A program made the position numbers and the translations under genes. The notes beneath the pieces were generated by a model. That model made no database searches and was not told where the DNA came from. It saw only the letters and a program-made list of their open reading frames with translations. A DNA stretch of 64,000 bases from Pseudophaeomoniella oleicola (lineage: Eukaryota > Ascomycota > Eurotiomycetes > Phaeomoniellales > Phaeomoniellaceae), in assembly GCA_003868215.1 (NCBI GenBank), contig QWDQ01000079.1, forward strand, positions 29,647 through 93,646, in the 5' to 3' direction. Below, one piece after another: positions 34,322-46,214 of this stretch; position 1 is the stretch's first letter; every line of letters starts with the position of its first letter.

Positions 34322-35644
34322 CTAGCGTCCGCCCGCCTCCAAGTCCCGAAGCTCAATAGCGTTCGGGCCCTCGGCGACGGGGGCGTCGGCAGCATCAGCA
34401 GCAGCAGCAGCGACAGCAGCAGCGACAGCAGCACCAGGACCAGTGCGGCCCCTGAACAGGGAGCTCACACGGGCCCTCGCGCCCCAGACCATCGTATTGG
34501 TGACCTCGAACAACTTGCCAAAGAAGTCGCCGCACCACTTGCGGACGGTGGCCGGGAGCACGTGGCGGGCCAGGGACAGGCAGGCACAGACGATGGTGGC
34601 AGAGGCCTCGACCATCGTCCAGAACGTCGACTTGACGGTGCCATACAACGGATCGGCAGCGTCGCTGGCGTCGTCCAGCGTCGTCATCCTGGCAACTGTA
34701 AAGACGCAGACGCTGTGGAAAAGTCAGTTGAGGACAACACAAAGGGAGGGTGAAAGGATATCAATGATGACAAACAACAGAAGGCGAGGAGAATAGCATG
34801 ACTCACATGAGCAGAAGGCTCGTACCAAAGATCAAGCCAGCTTTGTACCGAGCGCCGAGGAGATCCACTCTATCGATCGCGAATGGGACAGTTCCGGTGA
34901 TCGCAAGGTCCGTCAGCATTGTGTAAGCGGCATTGGCATACCAGAAGCCGGTGGAGTCGATGCAGACTCCAGGAGTGCTTTCGGACCAGAACTTCTTGAG
35001 AGGAATGCACTGAAGAAAGGTTACGACGATTGAGCTCAAGCCATATACTGTGATGATGGCGAGCATGGACCAGCAGAAGCGACGGAACCAAACGACATTG
35101 AAACAGCGGAGGTACAGGAGCACCAGCGAGAGTTTGCCGAAATTGATGGTAAACTTGTAGCAGAGTTGATTGAGCCAGAACATCTTTGCTTCGGTCAGAC
35201 TTGGGACATCATAGAAGGTGAAATGCACACGACGTACCTTGAGAGCGAACTCTCTGTTCTTTGGTCCGACCTCGAACGAATGGCGACCGTAACCATGCAT
35301 GACAGCTTGGGATTATTAGTACAAAGGTTAGACTAGAAAGATGCGAGGATGCTCACCAAAGAAGTTTGCAAAAACCATGACTATGAGGAAGAACTGGGAT
35401 CGTCAGCATTAGCGTTGATGACTTTCACAGAGACCAGGATACATACCAGAGATAGCAAGATGAAGAGATCGTCAAAACCCAACAAACCTCTCCGGCGAGC
35501 GCCCTCTCCATGTTCCTCGGCGAGAGCAAACCGCCAGTAAAAGCGATTGGAGACGAAAAGGCCGGCCAGAATCATTCCAACAACAGATGCTTCAATCAAG
35601 CCGGATGGCCTTCCATTCATACCGAAGTAGGTCTCGGAGCTCAT
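34322..35644 (-). CDS. Fungal rhodopsin-domain (PTH11-related) seven-TM protein
   Basis: Five exons on the minus strand, 35447-35644, 35357-35393, 35183-35305 trimmed to 35238-35305, 34807-35183 and 34322-34712, that is: 35447-35644; 35357-35393; 35238-35305; 34807-35183; 34322-34712. They give 356 residues. The helices and loops match the fungal rhodopsin domain: GFDDLFILLSLFFLIVMVFA, a long loop (MHGYGRHSFEVG), KFTINFGKLSLVLLYLRCF, TFLQCIPLKKFW, VCIDSTGFWYANA, then DPLYGTVKSTFWTMVEAS and ATIVCACLSLARHVL. These proteins are plasma-membrane, GPCR-like; ligands are unknown. The intracellular tail holds an Ala-rich repeat from a GCA tract (34384-34440). Intron 3 is exactly 54 nt with no stop, so retention would insert 18 residues. 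Confidence 0.9.
34384..34440 (-). repeat. GCT/GCA triplet tract coding poly-Ala
   Basis: Interrupted (CAG)n on the plus strand, read as Ala codons in the C-terminal tail of the seven-TM protein. Such tracts commonly vary in length between strains. Confidence 0.75.
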
Positions 35645-35768
35645 CTTGAACGATGGTACAATGAGCAAGGATCAAGTCGAAGAAGTTTCGAGTACAAGAA
35701 TTTGAGACCGTATAAAGCTCAAAGGTTGGGCGAGCGATTGCGACTTGTGAGATGAGAGATGAATAGCT

Positions 35769-36655
35769 ACTTTCGTGCTGCTCTGAGAATGTGTCGAAGC
35801 TGTGTGACTTCAGAGGTAGAGAAAGCAGACTGTAAGGCAGATTGCCACTTTCGTACTGCTTAGAGAGTATGTCGAAGCTGTTTGACCTCAGAGAAAAGTA
35901 GAGAAAATAGACTGTAAGGCGAGTTGCTACTTTCGTACTTTGCTTAGAGAATGTGTCGAATCTTCGTGAATTCAGAGAAAAGATGTAGAAGCAAAGCCTT
36001 TGAGATAAGAGTACTCCTATCTTTGTTCTTCTAAGATGATGTGTTGATTTGTCTTGAATTCAAGAAAAGAGATGTGGAAGCAGACTGTAAGACGAAACAG
36101 ATGTCTACTTTCGTGCTGCACAGTGATGAGTTGAGATGTCTCGAATTCAGAATGAAAAGGTGTAGTAGAAGTAGAGGCTGCAAGACTTCGTGCTGCTCAG
36201 ATATTTCTTTGTGAATTCAGAGAAGAAAGATGTAGAAAAGGCAGACTGTAAGTTGAGACGTATCTCTACTTTTGCGCTGCTCAGTGATGTGTTGAAGTGT
36301 GAATTCAAAGAATAAAGAGTAGAAGACGGCAAGACAAGAGGAATCTCTACTTTCGTGCTGCTCAGACAGTACGTTCTGATTTGAGAGGAGGATCTTGCAA
36401 CAGATGTAGAAGAAGACTCAGAAATGATGACAAGAAAGTCGAATCTCTGATTGTGTACCCGTTCAAATGATGAGATGTGGTCAGGGAACAGGCTGCAGAC
36501 AAGAATGTAGAGTCAGAAACGGTGAGATGAAAGACGAATCTCTCTGTTCGTGCCGTTCAGACGATACAATAGGGGTTTAGAAGCAGGTGCAGAATAGTAA
36601 GACGGTGAGACGGCAGAGGAGTATCTATCTTAACGCCGCTTGCTTGTTACGATCT
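35769..36655. repeat. Degenerate minisatellite, about 11 units of 78-100 bp
   Basis: Units begin near 35769, 35847, 35929, 36019, 36107, 36185, 36268, 36349, 36449, 36544 and 36627. Each has the core actttcgtgctgctcag. A TGTGTYGAA block and gaattcagagaaa then follow, with GATGTAGAAG and CAGACTGTAAG toward the end. The first eight copies are close; the last three are more diverged. The array starts about 125 bases upstream of the seven-TM gene's ATG, so it lies in its promoter or leader. Confidence 0.85.
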
Positions 36656-37189
36656 GTGGTTGAGTGGGGGATGCAGAGGGTGTTGTAGAGAGTGTTGTAG
36701 AGGATCAGAAAAGTGAGATTTTGAAGCGAAGAGAAAACTCTGCGTTGATATGATCAGGTTGCAGTTGCAAAATGAGTATCGTGGGTCTCTCGGCGTCCTC
36801 TTTGGGCGCATATGTAAGCGGAGCAGGGCAAAGGAGAGATGAAGACAGCAACCGTCTCCGTCTCCGCGATTCCGAGGACATCAATTGGCCGACTCTGTGA
36901 AGTGCCGAGCTTGTGCATCGTTGTTCCATCCAATATCAGACCTCTTGTTGAACATAACCCTGTTTAACCATCCACGTCTCCATGAGCTTCGACAGAAGGT
37001 CAGAGACAGCAAGGGGACGTTGTCCGTGATCACCATGTACATCCTAGAGACGCCGCACTGTCGTTGGCGGACAAACGACGTTACCCAAAGCCTGAACAAA
37101 GAGAGCGTTGTGTCAAAGAGTCTCATGATATAGGTGTAGGTGTTCCGTTGCTTCCAACAACATCTGCTAACGATGATTATATAGCAAAT

Positions 37190-37218
37190 CGAAGCATCGA
37201 AGCATCGAAGCATCGAAA
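37190..37218 (+). repeat. Octanucleotide repeat GAAGCATC
   Basis: About three and a half perfect 8-base units in a row. No coding context. Confidence 0.75.
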
Positions 37219-37311
37219 GCTAAGAGTCATCTCGATATAGCAGCTCAATCGAGAGTACGATGACAGAGATATATGTACCTCAAGCCTAGCAGGCATCAGG
37301 CATTTGGCTCT

Positions 37312-37491
37312 CTAAGGGCCGAAGCATATACTCAAACAAGTGGTCGACGGCCACAAAGGACTACAGCTCCCAGAAACATGAGCCGTGGAGCCGACACTGG
37401 GGGACCACACTTGATATAGCTCTTCAGCGGCAGAGGCACCCAGAAGGAGCAGGATGGCAGCCGTTCTAGCATGGGCCCTTATAGATGCCAT
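37312..37491 (-). CDS. Candidate small secreted protein (59 aa)
   Basis: Starts MASIRAHARTAAILLLLGAS, a convincing signal peptide with probable cleavage after ASA, residues 20-22. The mature part is about 37 residues, with Cys at positions 43, 52 and 56 and a Ser/Thr/Pro-rich stretch. No homolog is recognised. It is too short for default gene calling and has no splice evidence. It might instead be the first exon of a longer gene, a relic, or a chance frame; the signal-like N-terminus is the only support. Confidence 0.35.
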   Translation of the reverse strand: MASIRAHARTAAILLLLGASAAEELYQVWSPSVGSTAHVSGSCSPLWPSTTCLSICFGP

Positions 37492-39159
37492 CTTCTCATG
37501 TTGCTATCTCATCTAGAAGACACGATCGTCGGCAGCAGTGATACTATAGCAGCAGCTCCTCTCTGTATCCCTCGGGGTTACCGCATGGCACATGCGTAAG
37601 AGCTTGGCAAGAACTGCTACCTGGGAACACTGGTACCTGCATGAGGTGGGAACCAAGTTGACCTGGACGACGACTCGGAGGTGTATACGAAGTCATGCCG
37701 AAGTCATGTTGTGCCGAAGATAGAATGCGATCTTTTACCAGAAGCAATTAGCATTCTGAGTTCCTCTGGAGGTCTTCAACCGGCTCCATCGGACGTCATG
37801 ATGGATGCCCACAGGTCTTGGCAGTAAGTAGTCGGATGCCTCGACCCGAACATCGCATAATCGCGAGAGATGTTTGGGGATCTTCTTCGGTGGATCAATC
37901 ATCTGTCGTTCAATCAGGGCCTTATATCTTACCCGCAGAAGACAGCTGAAGCGTGCTTAGTTAGAAAGTTGACTCTGACATGTGTCAGTGTCCATTTGGC
38001 CTTCCCGCGCTTTCAACTTTGGAATGAGAACGGGGATGGAAACGGAGCTGAAGAGAGTACTCTCAGCAAGCCTCCGTAGGTCTCGAAGTATCAGAGAAAC
38101 TCGGTGAGAGATATTACGTCTCAGACTTGTGACGCTTGATCAGAAGTGTTACTAGCATGTTATATGATGCAAACTACACGACTCTGTGTTAGTTGCCACT
38201 TCCCCACTGGAGGATGTCCTTACTTGCATTTGGAACCATGGTACCTATGGTCTGAAAGTAGATTGACGAACGAGGATTCATTGGAAGCTGCCGCAAGTTT
38301 TGTCGAGTGCAGGGATGGTGGCCAGGGTGTGTTGCGTTGGAGCTTCGGCGCAACTGCAACCTGGCGGTTTGTCGGATGGTCCAGTTCAAGTAGGCGTCTC
38401 CAAACCGACCATGCGGCATCACCACCTTTTGGGCTGTCACGATGGCTGGCAGTCCTGACATCGTACAACGAGTCTCAATAGGTTGCACGGTGTTTCCTCT
38501 ATTGACTGCTCTCAATCGCTCTGTTGAGATCTTGTCCACCTGAAACTCACTTCCTAGTGATCAAAGGGCACATGTTACATCGGCTGGCGGTGCTCATTGC
38601 AGGTAATCGATACGACATCAGAGCAGTTCTGGTACCTCGGTAGCTGTGGACACCAGCGACGTACAGATCGAAACCAATGTTTCGCAGCTCCTGTTTGTTG
38701 GGCAATCATTGATGCAATGATCGATCCAAAGGCATCGAACGGACGTTATACGGTCTCCATCCGCAGTGGGGCTGGGGACCGAATAGATTCCTCGGCGAGA
38801 ACTCAACAACAAGACACATGGAAAAGCTGTTGTCGTTGCTTCTGGCGTTCGGTTGAGAATCGTCAAGTATTTTCTTACCCACCTGTCAACGAAAGAAGTG
38901 TGGGCATTGCGGTGCCAATGAGAGAAAACATGCGTGTGTTCCGGTAGAAATTCCATATATTTCTACAATCACAAACTAATTACACGATGAACTAACTTGA
39001 CGAATACATCTCTGAGTTTGGCGACCCAGACACAATGTGTTTATCGAGTGCTTCTACTGTTGATTCGAAATGATCCTGATCTTGCCGTCGAAGCGACTTT
39101 GGTCAGAGAATGGAAGGTCTGGAAAGTCATGAACGGTCAAAGGAACAAGGACGACAACG

Positions 39160-39483
39160 ATGGAAACGCCGCCGCCGCCAAGGAGTCACAGAGAACAAGC
39201 AAACGGAAGGCAGCTATGGTTTTCTCAAGAGGATGAAACACCTCCTCTCCGAACTCCTGCTGCTACTATAAATGCCTCTGTCGCCACCATCGATGTGCCA
39301 ACAACGCTTGCTCCCGCAGCTGCTTTCCAGACCTTTTCCGCGGCCGAACAAGCGATGATCCAGCGTCTCGATAAAACGAACAGGCTGGCTGCTCAGGGAC
39401 ATTTTTACGAAGATGTGATTAGTTTAGGACGAGGAAGGGAAAGAGAGCTGCCACAAAAGCCTCAAATCCCACGAAGTCCTTAA
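39160..39483 (+). CDS. Possible hypothetical protein (weak)
   Basis: A 107-codon frame. Its C-terminal half (FSAAEQAMIQRLDKTNRLAA, then QGHFYEDVISLGRGRERE) looks protein-like, with a helical amphipathic stretch. The N-terminal part is Pro/Thr-rich and could be non-coding. An upstream exon in another frame (around 39000-39150) is possible but I could not define a splice junction. No family is recognised. Confidence 0.25.
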   Translation: METPPPPRSHREQANGRQLWFSQEDETPPLRTPAATINASVATIDVPTTLAPAAAFQTFSAAEQAMIQRLDKTNRLAAQGHFYEDVISLGRGRERELPQKPQIPRSP

Positions 39484-41213
39484 TACTAATTAGATAGATA
39501 CGGCAGATAGCTTCCATTTTACAAAGCAATCCTCCTCCTCCAATGATGATAGAAACATTAATCCCCTGCACGTGAAAACCTAACGTCCATAAGATCCATA
39601 ATCCCTTACTCCTTACTTTCCTCCTTACCACACCCGTAAAAAAAGCAACTGCACCTCACATATTAATTACATACATAATATTGCATTGTAAATCAACAAG
39701 AGTAAATTCTATACCTTTAAGGACCTATCTATCTCCTACCTTAAGACAAGGTACGGATAATCATATCATATTCCGTCAAGTCACATGCTGGGCGGAAGGA
39801 GAAGAAGAAGCGGCGGCGGAAAATGTGACCGAGGGGGAATTCCAAGACAATACAATACCATAATAATATAATTCAATTGCAAGAGTCTAGGATTTATGAG
39901 GGGAGTATGTAGTAATATGTGGATAGACAATCGTTCATATAGCTGGAAAGAATAGGTACAGATTCTACGTACATGTAAAACACAATCGGGAGAAATTGGA
40001 GTTGCCTCGATGCTCATTTCCATCTGTTCAGTATAGTACTTTCTTCTTTACTCATGCTTGAATCGCTATGGACGCTTCCAAAGAAAAGAGAAAGATCAAA
40101 ATCGCAAGCTTAGGAAATCATGTCTTCGTAGTTATCGTTCCATCTTTCCGGTCGAGTTCCCTTTTCATACCTTATACTCCATCCGTTGTCATCATCAATC
40201 AAGTCGTGCTTTTCAAAGGTCAACTTGTTGGACATAAGTCGTGGATCTTATGTACACAACGCAAATCGCCACTTCATATGTACTTTTTCCCTCTTCTCCC
40301 TCCCATTCGCCTTCTTTTTCTTGGTATATATGCGCAATGAACACATGTTGACGCATGACTCAAAGTGTAAGTGCCGCTTCCAAATGTCTGATTGAAAGTT
40401 TGAGGTCTCACTTGCGTGTCGCTGATGCAGGAGAAATATACAATGCAAATCAAGGTGACGTTGCTGGCTCGCTTAAGTGGTGTGGCTGACATGCATCAAT
40501 ATATTGCGTGAATGATCGAAACAAGGCATCCTATCCTCCCCACGGCCCCCACCAGATCGGCTCCAGAGACACGCCAATATCGTTCGGCGAATCGGCAAAC
40601 GGGTCCTGACAATATCTGCGGCCATGCACCTGAGATCCGAAGTGCTTTTGCTTTCCGAACGTCTTTCGATGATGATTGCCTCGAATACCCACGCCCACGA
40701 TCGCGAGTATGGTAACATAAGGTGGATTATGTGTCTCTAGGCGCCGAATCCATGTGGATGGACGATAATCGAGTTTTTCGGTCCTGTCGCTCACCCTATT
40801 GTCCAACCACACCTATCAACCAGCAGGTCTCTGTTTGAGAGCTAGTGCTGTCAACTGGTGCGACCTTGTGCAGCGCTCCCAGCCACCTGATGCCGATATT
40901 CAATTTACAAGAAACCTGATTCCGACAAGAGTCTGCAACAGAAATTTTGGTCAGCCAATCCATGTGCAAGGAAACATTGAAGGCAGCACAATTTCTGCAG
41001 CGAAGAAATCAAGTAAAGCATCGACCACTTGCGGCCGTTAAATCGATTTTGTGGCTGGACTTTTGGTGGAAAAGACGGTGAATCTTTTGGGAAGCACAAC
41101 GGTCTAAACCAGCAATGCCTACTGTAGGAATTGTGGTAATCTGCCTGCCTGCGAAAGCAATCGACATTTGCGCTTTTCGAAACGTAGTCGACGAGCCCTC
41201 GCTTTGAAACAGG

Positions 41214-44200
41214 TCACATCATCCCAGCCGCCATTAATCTCAAGCCTCTTGCATCATAAAAGGAAATGTCTCTACCTGCATACCTTGTAATTTTCTCGTC
41301 TTCGCGTTCACGTGGCTCAACTTGCAAACTTCGGTCGTACATCTCATGAACATCACCAGCACCTTTCATGTGCTCCAGAATGTACTCTTGAAGCTCGGCA
41401 ACTGGCTGCAAAGCGTATGGGACATTCTGATATTGCTGAATATCGCGGATCACCTCGGCTGTCTTGGTGCGTTTTGTGAAGTTGATGAGGGAAGTGTTCT
41501 TTACTACAGATGCGATTCCATCTTCAATGAACGTAAGATCGGTCAAGTAGACACCTGTGAGACGATCAGTTTGAGGGGTTCACGTCCGCGTGGTATAGAC
41601 GGCTGCTTACCAAAGAAGGGGATGCACGGGGGATTCGCTAGGTGGAGCTTCTCTCTATATTCGCTGAAATTCTTGGTATTGCTCATAAGCTTCCTCATGG
41701 ATTCGAGCACTGCACCGGTCTTCTGGTTGAGCTGGTCCCAGGTACGCTTGAGTCTCAGGATGGGGGCTGTCCCAAATGCTGAAATGATGGCTGTGAGCCC
41801 AGAGTAATTGTTCAACAGACGGCATTTGTCGGCGATTGCTACATAATGCTTGATAACGACGACACGGCGCCTGACATCATTCTGTGAAAGGATCATCTCT
41901 GCTACCCAGTTCGTGAGCTGGTTGGAATGGAGAATGAGTGCTTTCACGTTAGGTGCCAGATCTGGTTCATCAGCGGGGACTTTCTTGGACCAGGTTTTGT
42001 TCAAGCATTCTGTGGGCTTGATCTTGCCGTATAATCGGGATTCAATGATAGTCAATTGGCGCGCAAACTCCAAAGGATCGATATCGAGGAATTTGAGCTT
42101 CTTCATGTTCTTCGGTAAGATAGGTTGAGGCGCGGAGTTGGTCAAGGTCAACACAAGCTTCTTGGCTGTAGTGTCCTGACCCTTAAGCCGTTGCTCGACT
42201 ACAGCAATGAGAGGCCCTGATCCAGGCGTCTTCGTGCTAGCAATTGAGCCCTTGACAAACTGATAAATACTCTGAAGTAAGTCCATGCTCCCTTCGTCTG
42301 CACCTTCCATCCAATAGTTCTCAAGCCAAGTCTTCAAAACATTGACAACGCGAAACCGAATAGGTTTCTGCTTCTTTTCTTCCCAGGTGGGCAAATCCTG
42401 AGCAGTGAGACCCGAGGGTGGTTGAACACTGAAACGCCTCACCAGCATAGAGAAGAGCTCTGCTGCGGTCGTGAACGAGCGATATGTCAATAAGAATGTG
42501 CTATTGAAAGCAGCATCGAGGCGATCGTGCCTTGTAAGATGCTCAACGAGACCAGTTAATGTACCACTCTTCAGCTGTGGAGGGTCCTGTTTACTGTCAT
42601 AGTAGACTTCGTTCTCGTAATCGAGTTTCAGGAACCAGGGTGTCTCCTCTTCTTTCGCCATATCACCGCTAGCGCCAACAACCTCTAGAGGAGGCATCTG
42701 CCCGAAAAAGCGGCGCGCTTTGTCAGCATTCTGCCTTCTGAATTTCTCAGGCGGCGTTTCAACACCAACCGTATAAGAGTTGGACTGTCCGATATCAGCC
42801 AACTGGGGTCGCGTGGTGAAAGACTCTCCTCTGAGGTGAGTCTTCACGTATGTTTCTCCGCCGTCAGTCAAACGGTGGTCACTCTTGCTCGTGGTGGGAA
42901 TGCTGCTCAGCATAGATGGCATCAGTAGTTGAAGAGAATACGATGTCTCCACAACAACACCCTCGAGCTGCTTCGCTGCTGATTCGACAGCGCTCAGCCT
43001 GTCCTCAAGCGATTCACCGTGCATTTCTGCCCACTCATCGCTGAGTGGTGAGCCAACTGCCTGACATGCTGTAATTAGATCTGCAATTCCGTCGTAGACC
43101 TTCTGTTTATTGGCGCTGAAGTCGGCGAGCGTAGGGGTTTCGAAGGTCGAACCCAACGGTGCCAGATCAGCTGACTCAACATGTGCTATCCAAGGGCGAT
43201 ACAAGTCCAGAATCCTCATCGCACCATCACAAATACTCTCGGTGAGCGCTGCTTGTCTGGATGGAGTGATAATTTTTTCAGGAAGATAGAGTCTCTCTTG
43301 AAGTCTTTTGATGGCGATAATGAGTGGTTTGCGGGTGGCTTCGACATCGCTGATCAGCTGAGCGTCGAGAGGGACGTTCGGCTCGAATGGCCGCTCAATA
43401 TCATCATAATCCATAAACGACGTTCCCATAACAGCATCCCTTGAGTCCATATTATTATTCTGCCAGTTGCCCCCAGCGAGGCTTCCATGTACGAACCCTG
43501 GAACCAAGCGTGTTATCTCTTCACCTCGCTGCTGCCTCGCCACATCTACATACCCATAGATGCTATTGAGTACGCCATCAGCCTCTGAAAGACATTTGTT
43601 GTAGGAGTCCGGACCGGGCCAATCGGCGGCAGCAATATGGGAGGACAGAACGAGCTTTGAAAATTTGGACATCATATCCCGGAAATGGGGGTACAGTGCT
43701 TTGTTTGTGGAAATCACAGAGGGATTACCAGAGTGATTGTCAGTCGTACCAGAGCCGGCAGCAAGTAGCATTCTCAAATGATCAGAGATATCTTCAGCTC
43801 TCCGCACAAATTCAGCTCTCTCTCCATCATTGATTGCACCCTTGTATGATTCGATGGACAGCCTCAGATTGTCTACGAGCCGATTCCACGTCGTCGGGAC
43901 CGTGGAACCGTCATCCAAGAAATATCTCGGTACCGTCGAGTTCGACGCGATGTAGGGGCTACTGGCGAAGGATGTCGCGCTTACACCTAATGGCGGCATT
44001 GTCCGTTGCACCGCGCTCATGCTCCCGGCAGTGTTCCCATAGAAATCTCTGGATCCTTTCGAGGATTTTGTGACTGGAGAAGCATTGATGGAGTCCATTG
44101 AGGTCGCTGGTGTAATGCCGTCCGAAATCAGAGACCGTCTTCTACGTGATAGCGAACCAAGAGATGCGATCAGAGACTCACCTTCAGCCTCGGATGCAGA

Positions 44201-44800
44201 CCCATCATATTGATCTTCATCCCGTTCATAGCCTCTGGCCATCATCTCCGGCGGCGGTCTTGTCTGATCTGGGATATTGAAATTGGTACGATCGTGGGGG
44301 CCGCTCTCCTTTCTCAACGTTGCTGTCTCGAGCGGTAATTCCATGGTGCTGACGCCGGTCATGATGTTGAAATAGAATAGTCGTCCGTCAGGCGTCGCTT
44401 GAGGTATCCAAAACGCTGCCTCCTCCTGGTCACTGCCATCGGTTCCTTCGAGCGGTAACGCCGTATTGCCATCCCGTTGATTACCATCTGAATCGTTATC
44501 CTCGTCGTGGCTTTCATCATATTCATCTTCTGTGCCTGACTCGGCACTCATCTCCCCATCGTGGATGCGAAGACCGTCATCCTCGGGATCATCGGGGTTT
44601 GAGATCAGTTTGCAGTAGTTGCTTGGAAACCAGCCTCGAACATCATTGATAACGCCGTCCCACCACCCGCTTTCGAGCTGTGTCAACACCTGTATAACGT
44701 CGCCTTTGCGGAAACTCAAACTAGTATGGTCGTCGGCGTTGTAGTTGTAGAGGGCCCGGACATATACAGGAGCATCTTGAGCTGCGGCGTAGGTGTTCAT
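41214..44800 (-). CDS. cdc25: Ras guanine-nucleotide exchange factor, Cdc25 type
   Basis: Two exons, 41611-44800 and 41214-41554, with a 56-nt intron, give 1176 residues. There is an N-terminal SH3 domain (about 11-66: ALYNYNADDHTSLSF, GWWDGVINDVRGWFPSNY). A WW-like segment follows (about 129-160: WIPQATPDGRLFYFN). RasGEF_N lies at about 715-850 (NSTFLLTYRSFTTAAELF) and the catalytic Cdc25 domain at about 902-1150 (PLEFARQLTIIESRLYGKI; NYSGLTAIISAFGTAPI). It loads GTP on Ras at the plasma membrane and so drives cAMP/PKA signalling. The last residues after DEKITR are untypical. A further intron starting GTATGC at about 41274 could replace them, for example joining near 41135 to give a short LPQFLQ end. 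Confidence 0.93.
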
Positions 44801-46202
44801 GGCGTATAGCTCGGGAGACTCTCGTCTTTGGGCGTGAAGGAACTCGAGCTGCGCTGCCGAAGGTCGTAGTTGCTTTCTAGGGATAGCGTAGTATAGGTTG
44901 TTGTTGTTGTTGTTGTTGTCAAAGATGTTCTGCCTTTTTTAGGTGATTTTGCGGTTGACTCAATGTTCTTCAGCACTTTAGTCGAGCGTTAGGCGATGAT
45001 TCCGCAACGCTGGACCATCAGCTTGCTGTACCGGCAACCTCACTCCAGAAGAATCAGAGTGGGAATTGAACGATCACTTCTTGTCCTGGAGGCGTCCTCT
45101 GTTATCTCCAGAGGAGCACTCAAAGATGGTGTTACGCAGATGATGAGTTCATGTGACCGTGCAACAGAGCATGTGGCACTTGGGGAATTGGACGACTGTC
45201 AGATCAGGTCTGCGGGTTATGAGTGGTCAGCGGTTAGGCGCCGACAACGTCGCAGCAGCGTGCGTAGTAATGATTCGACATCAACAGCTATGAAAGCGCC
45301 AGTGACGGCGGTGGATGAACAGACTGATCGGTCGGGGACGAGTTCGAGTGGACGTCTGGGCTGACCAAGGCTGAGAGGAGTCGAGTCGGCTGTCTGCTTC
45401 AGTGGTGGGAGACGACGATCTGAACTGAATTGGCGTGTCGAAGCAGACTTTGTGAGATTATTGTGTGGGGACTGAGCAGGGGACAACTACTCAGATTAGT
45501 TTAAGGAGCAAAGACTCCAGGTCGCCTAAGCTAAAAAGAAAAAGGGAACCGTGATAGATTGTACGAATGGAGTCGAGACTATTGATGGCTCTCGGGCTGC
45601 TGCTTATTGATGTGGTAATTGGTGTGATGTTACTATGTATTTGGTCTTGTTGGTGCCACAGATTGCATACGTCTACACCCGAACGAGAGTGGTCAGTCAT
45701 AACTTGACTTCCTCTCCCATTGCTGGGTTGTTGTACGATAAAGAGAACATGAATTGGTTCTCCAAGGATGTCTTCATGTAAGGATACCTAATCACTCTCC
45801 TTATCCATCCAGGCAGGAACGTGTAGGAGCCGGTCAAAGCGAGAGGAAGAAGAGCAGCATCGTCTCTCGAAGAGTAGAAGGCTCCGACCGGGAGGTTCCA
45901 TCCTCGTACTCCATGCCTCCGTGCTCATGACGGAGATATAAACTGGACCCAGCATCCATTGATGCCTGTCCTCAAGTGATAATGTGATGACTTACAGCCC
46001 CCAACCTCTTAAACATAGTTCCTCTTACGCGATGGTAGGATGAGCCATTCTATTGTTATCTTGTGGTTGAGTGATAATATTATTGCATGAGCACCGAGAC
46101 AGAGACAATATTGTCATTTGTGGTCGTACCATCTCGCCGCTCCTTTCGATCTGATATGAGACAATTGTCAGCACCGACAGCCAAGTAATTACTATTACTA
46201 TC

Positions 46203-46214
46203 TACTACGTAGTA
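46203..46214. repeat. 12-bp palindrome TACTACGTAGTA, copy 2
   Basis: Exact copy, followed about 35 bases later by related strings (ACTACGTTACTACTACGGTA). Confidence 0.85.

Larger units (their letters stand above)
36656..41213. other. Gene-poor region between minisatellite and Cdc25
   Basis: About 4.5 kb. Apart from the candidate small secreted protein (37312-37491) and one weak reading frame (39160-39483), I see no supportable gene. A (GAAGCATC)n repeat lies at about 37190-37218. Several open frames on both strands have no domain content and look random. Confidence 0.5.

Noticed and set aside
35769-36655. CRISPR-like array
   Set aside because: Units are diverged along their whole length with no constant repeat and unique spacer pattern, and the genome is eukaryotic. 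It is a minisatellite.
38189-38956. Several overlapping 110-codon frames on both strands
   Set aside because: No domain content, and frames on both strands are equally open, as expected by chance at this composition.
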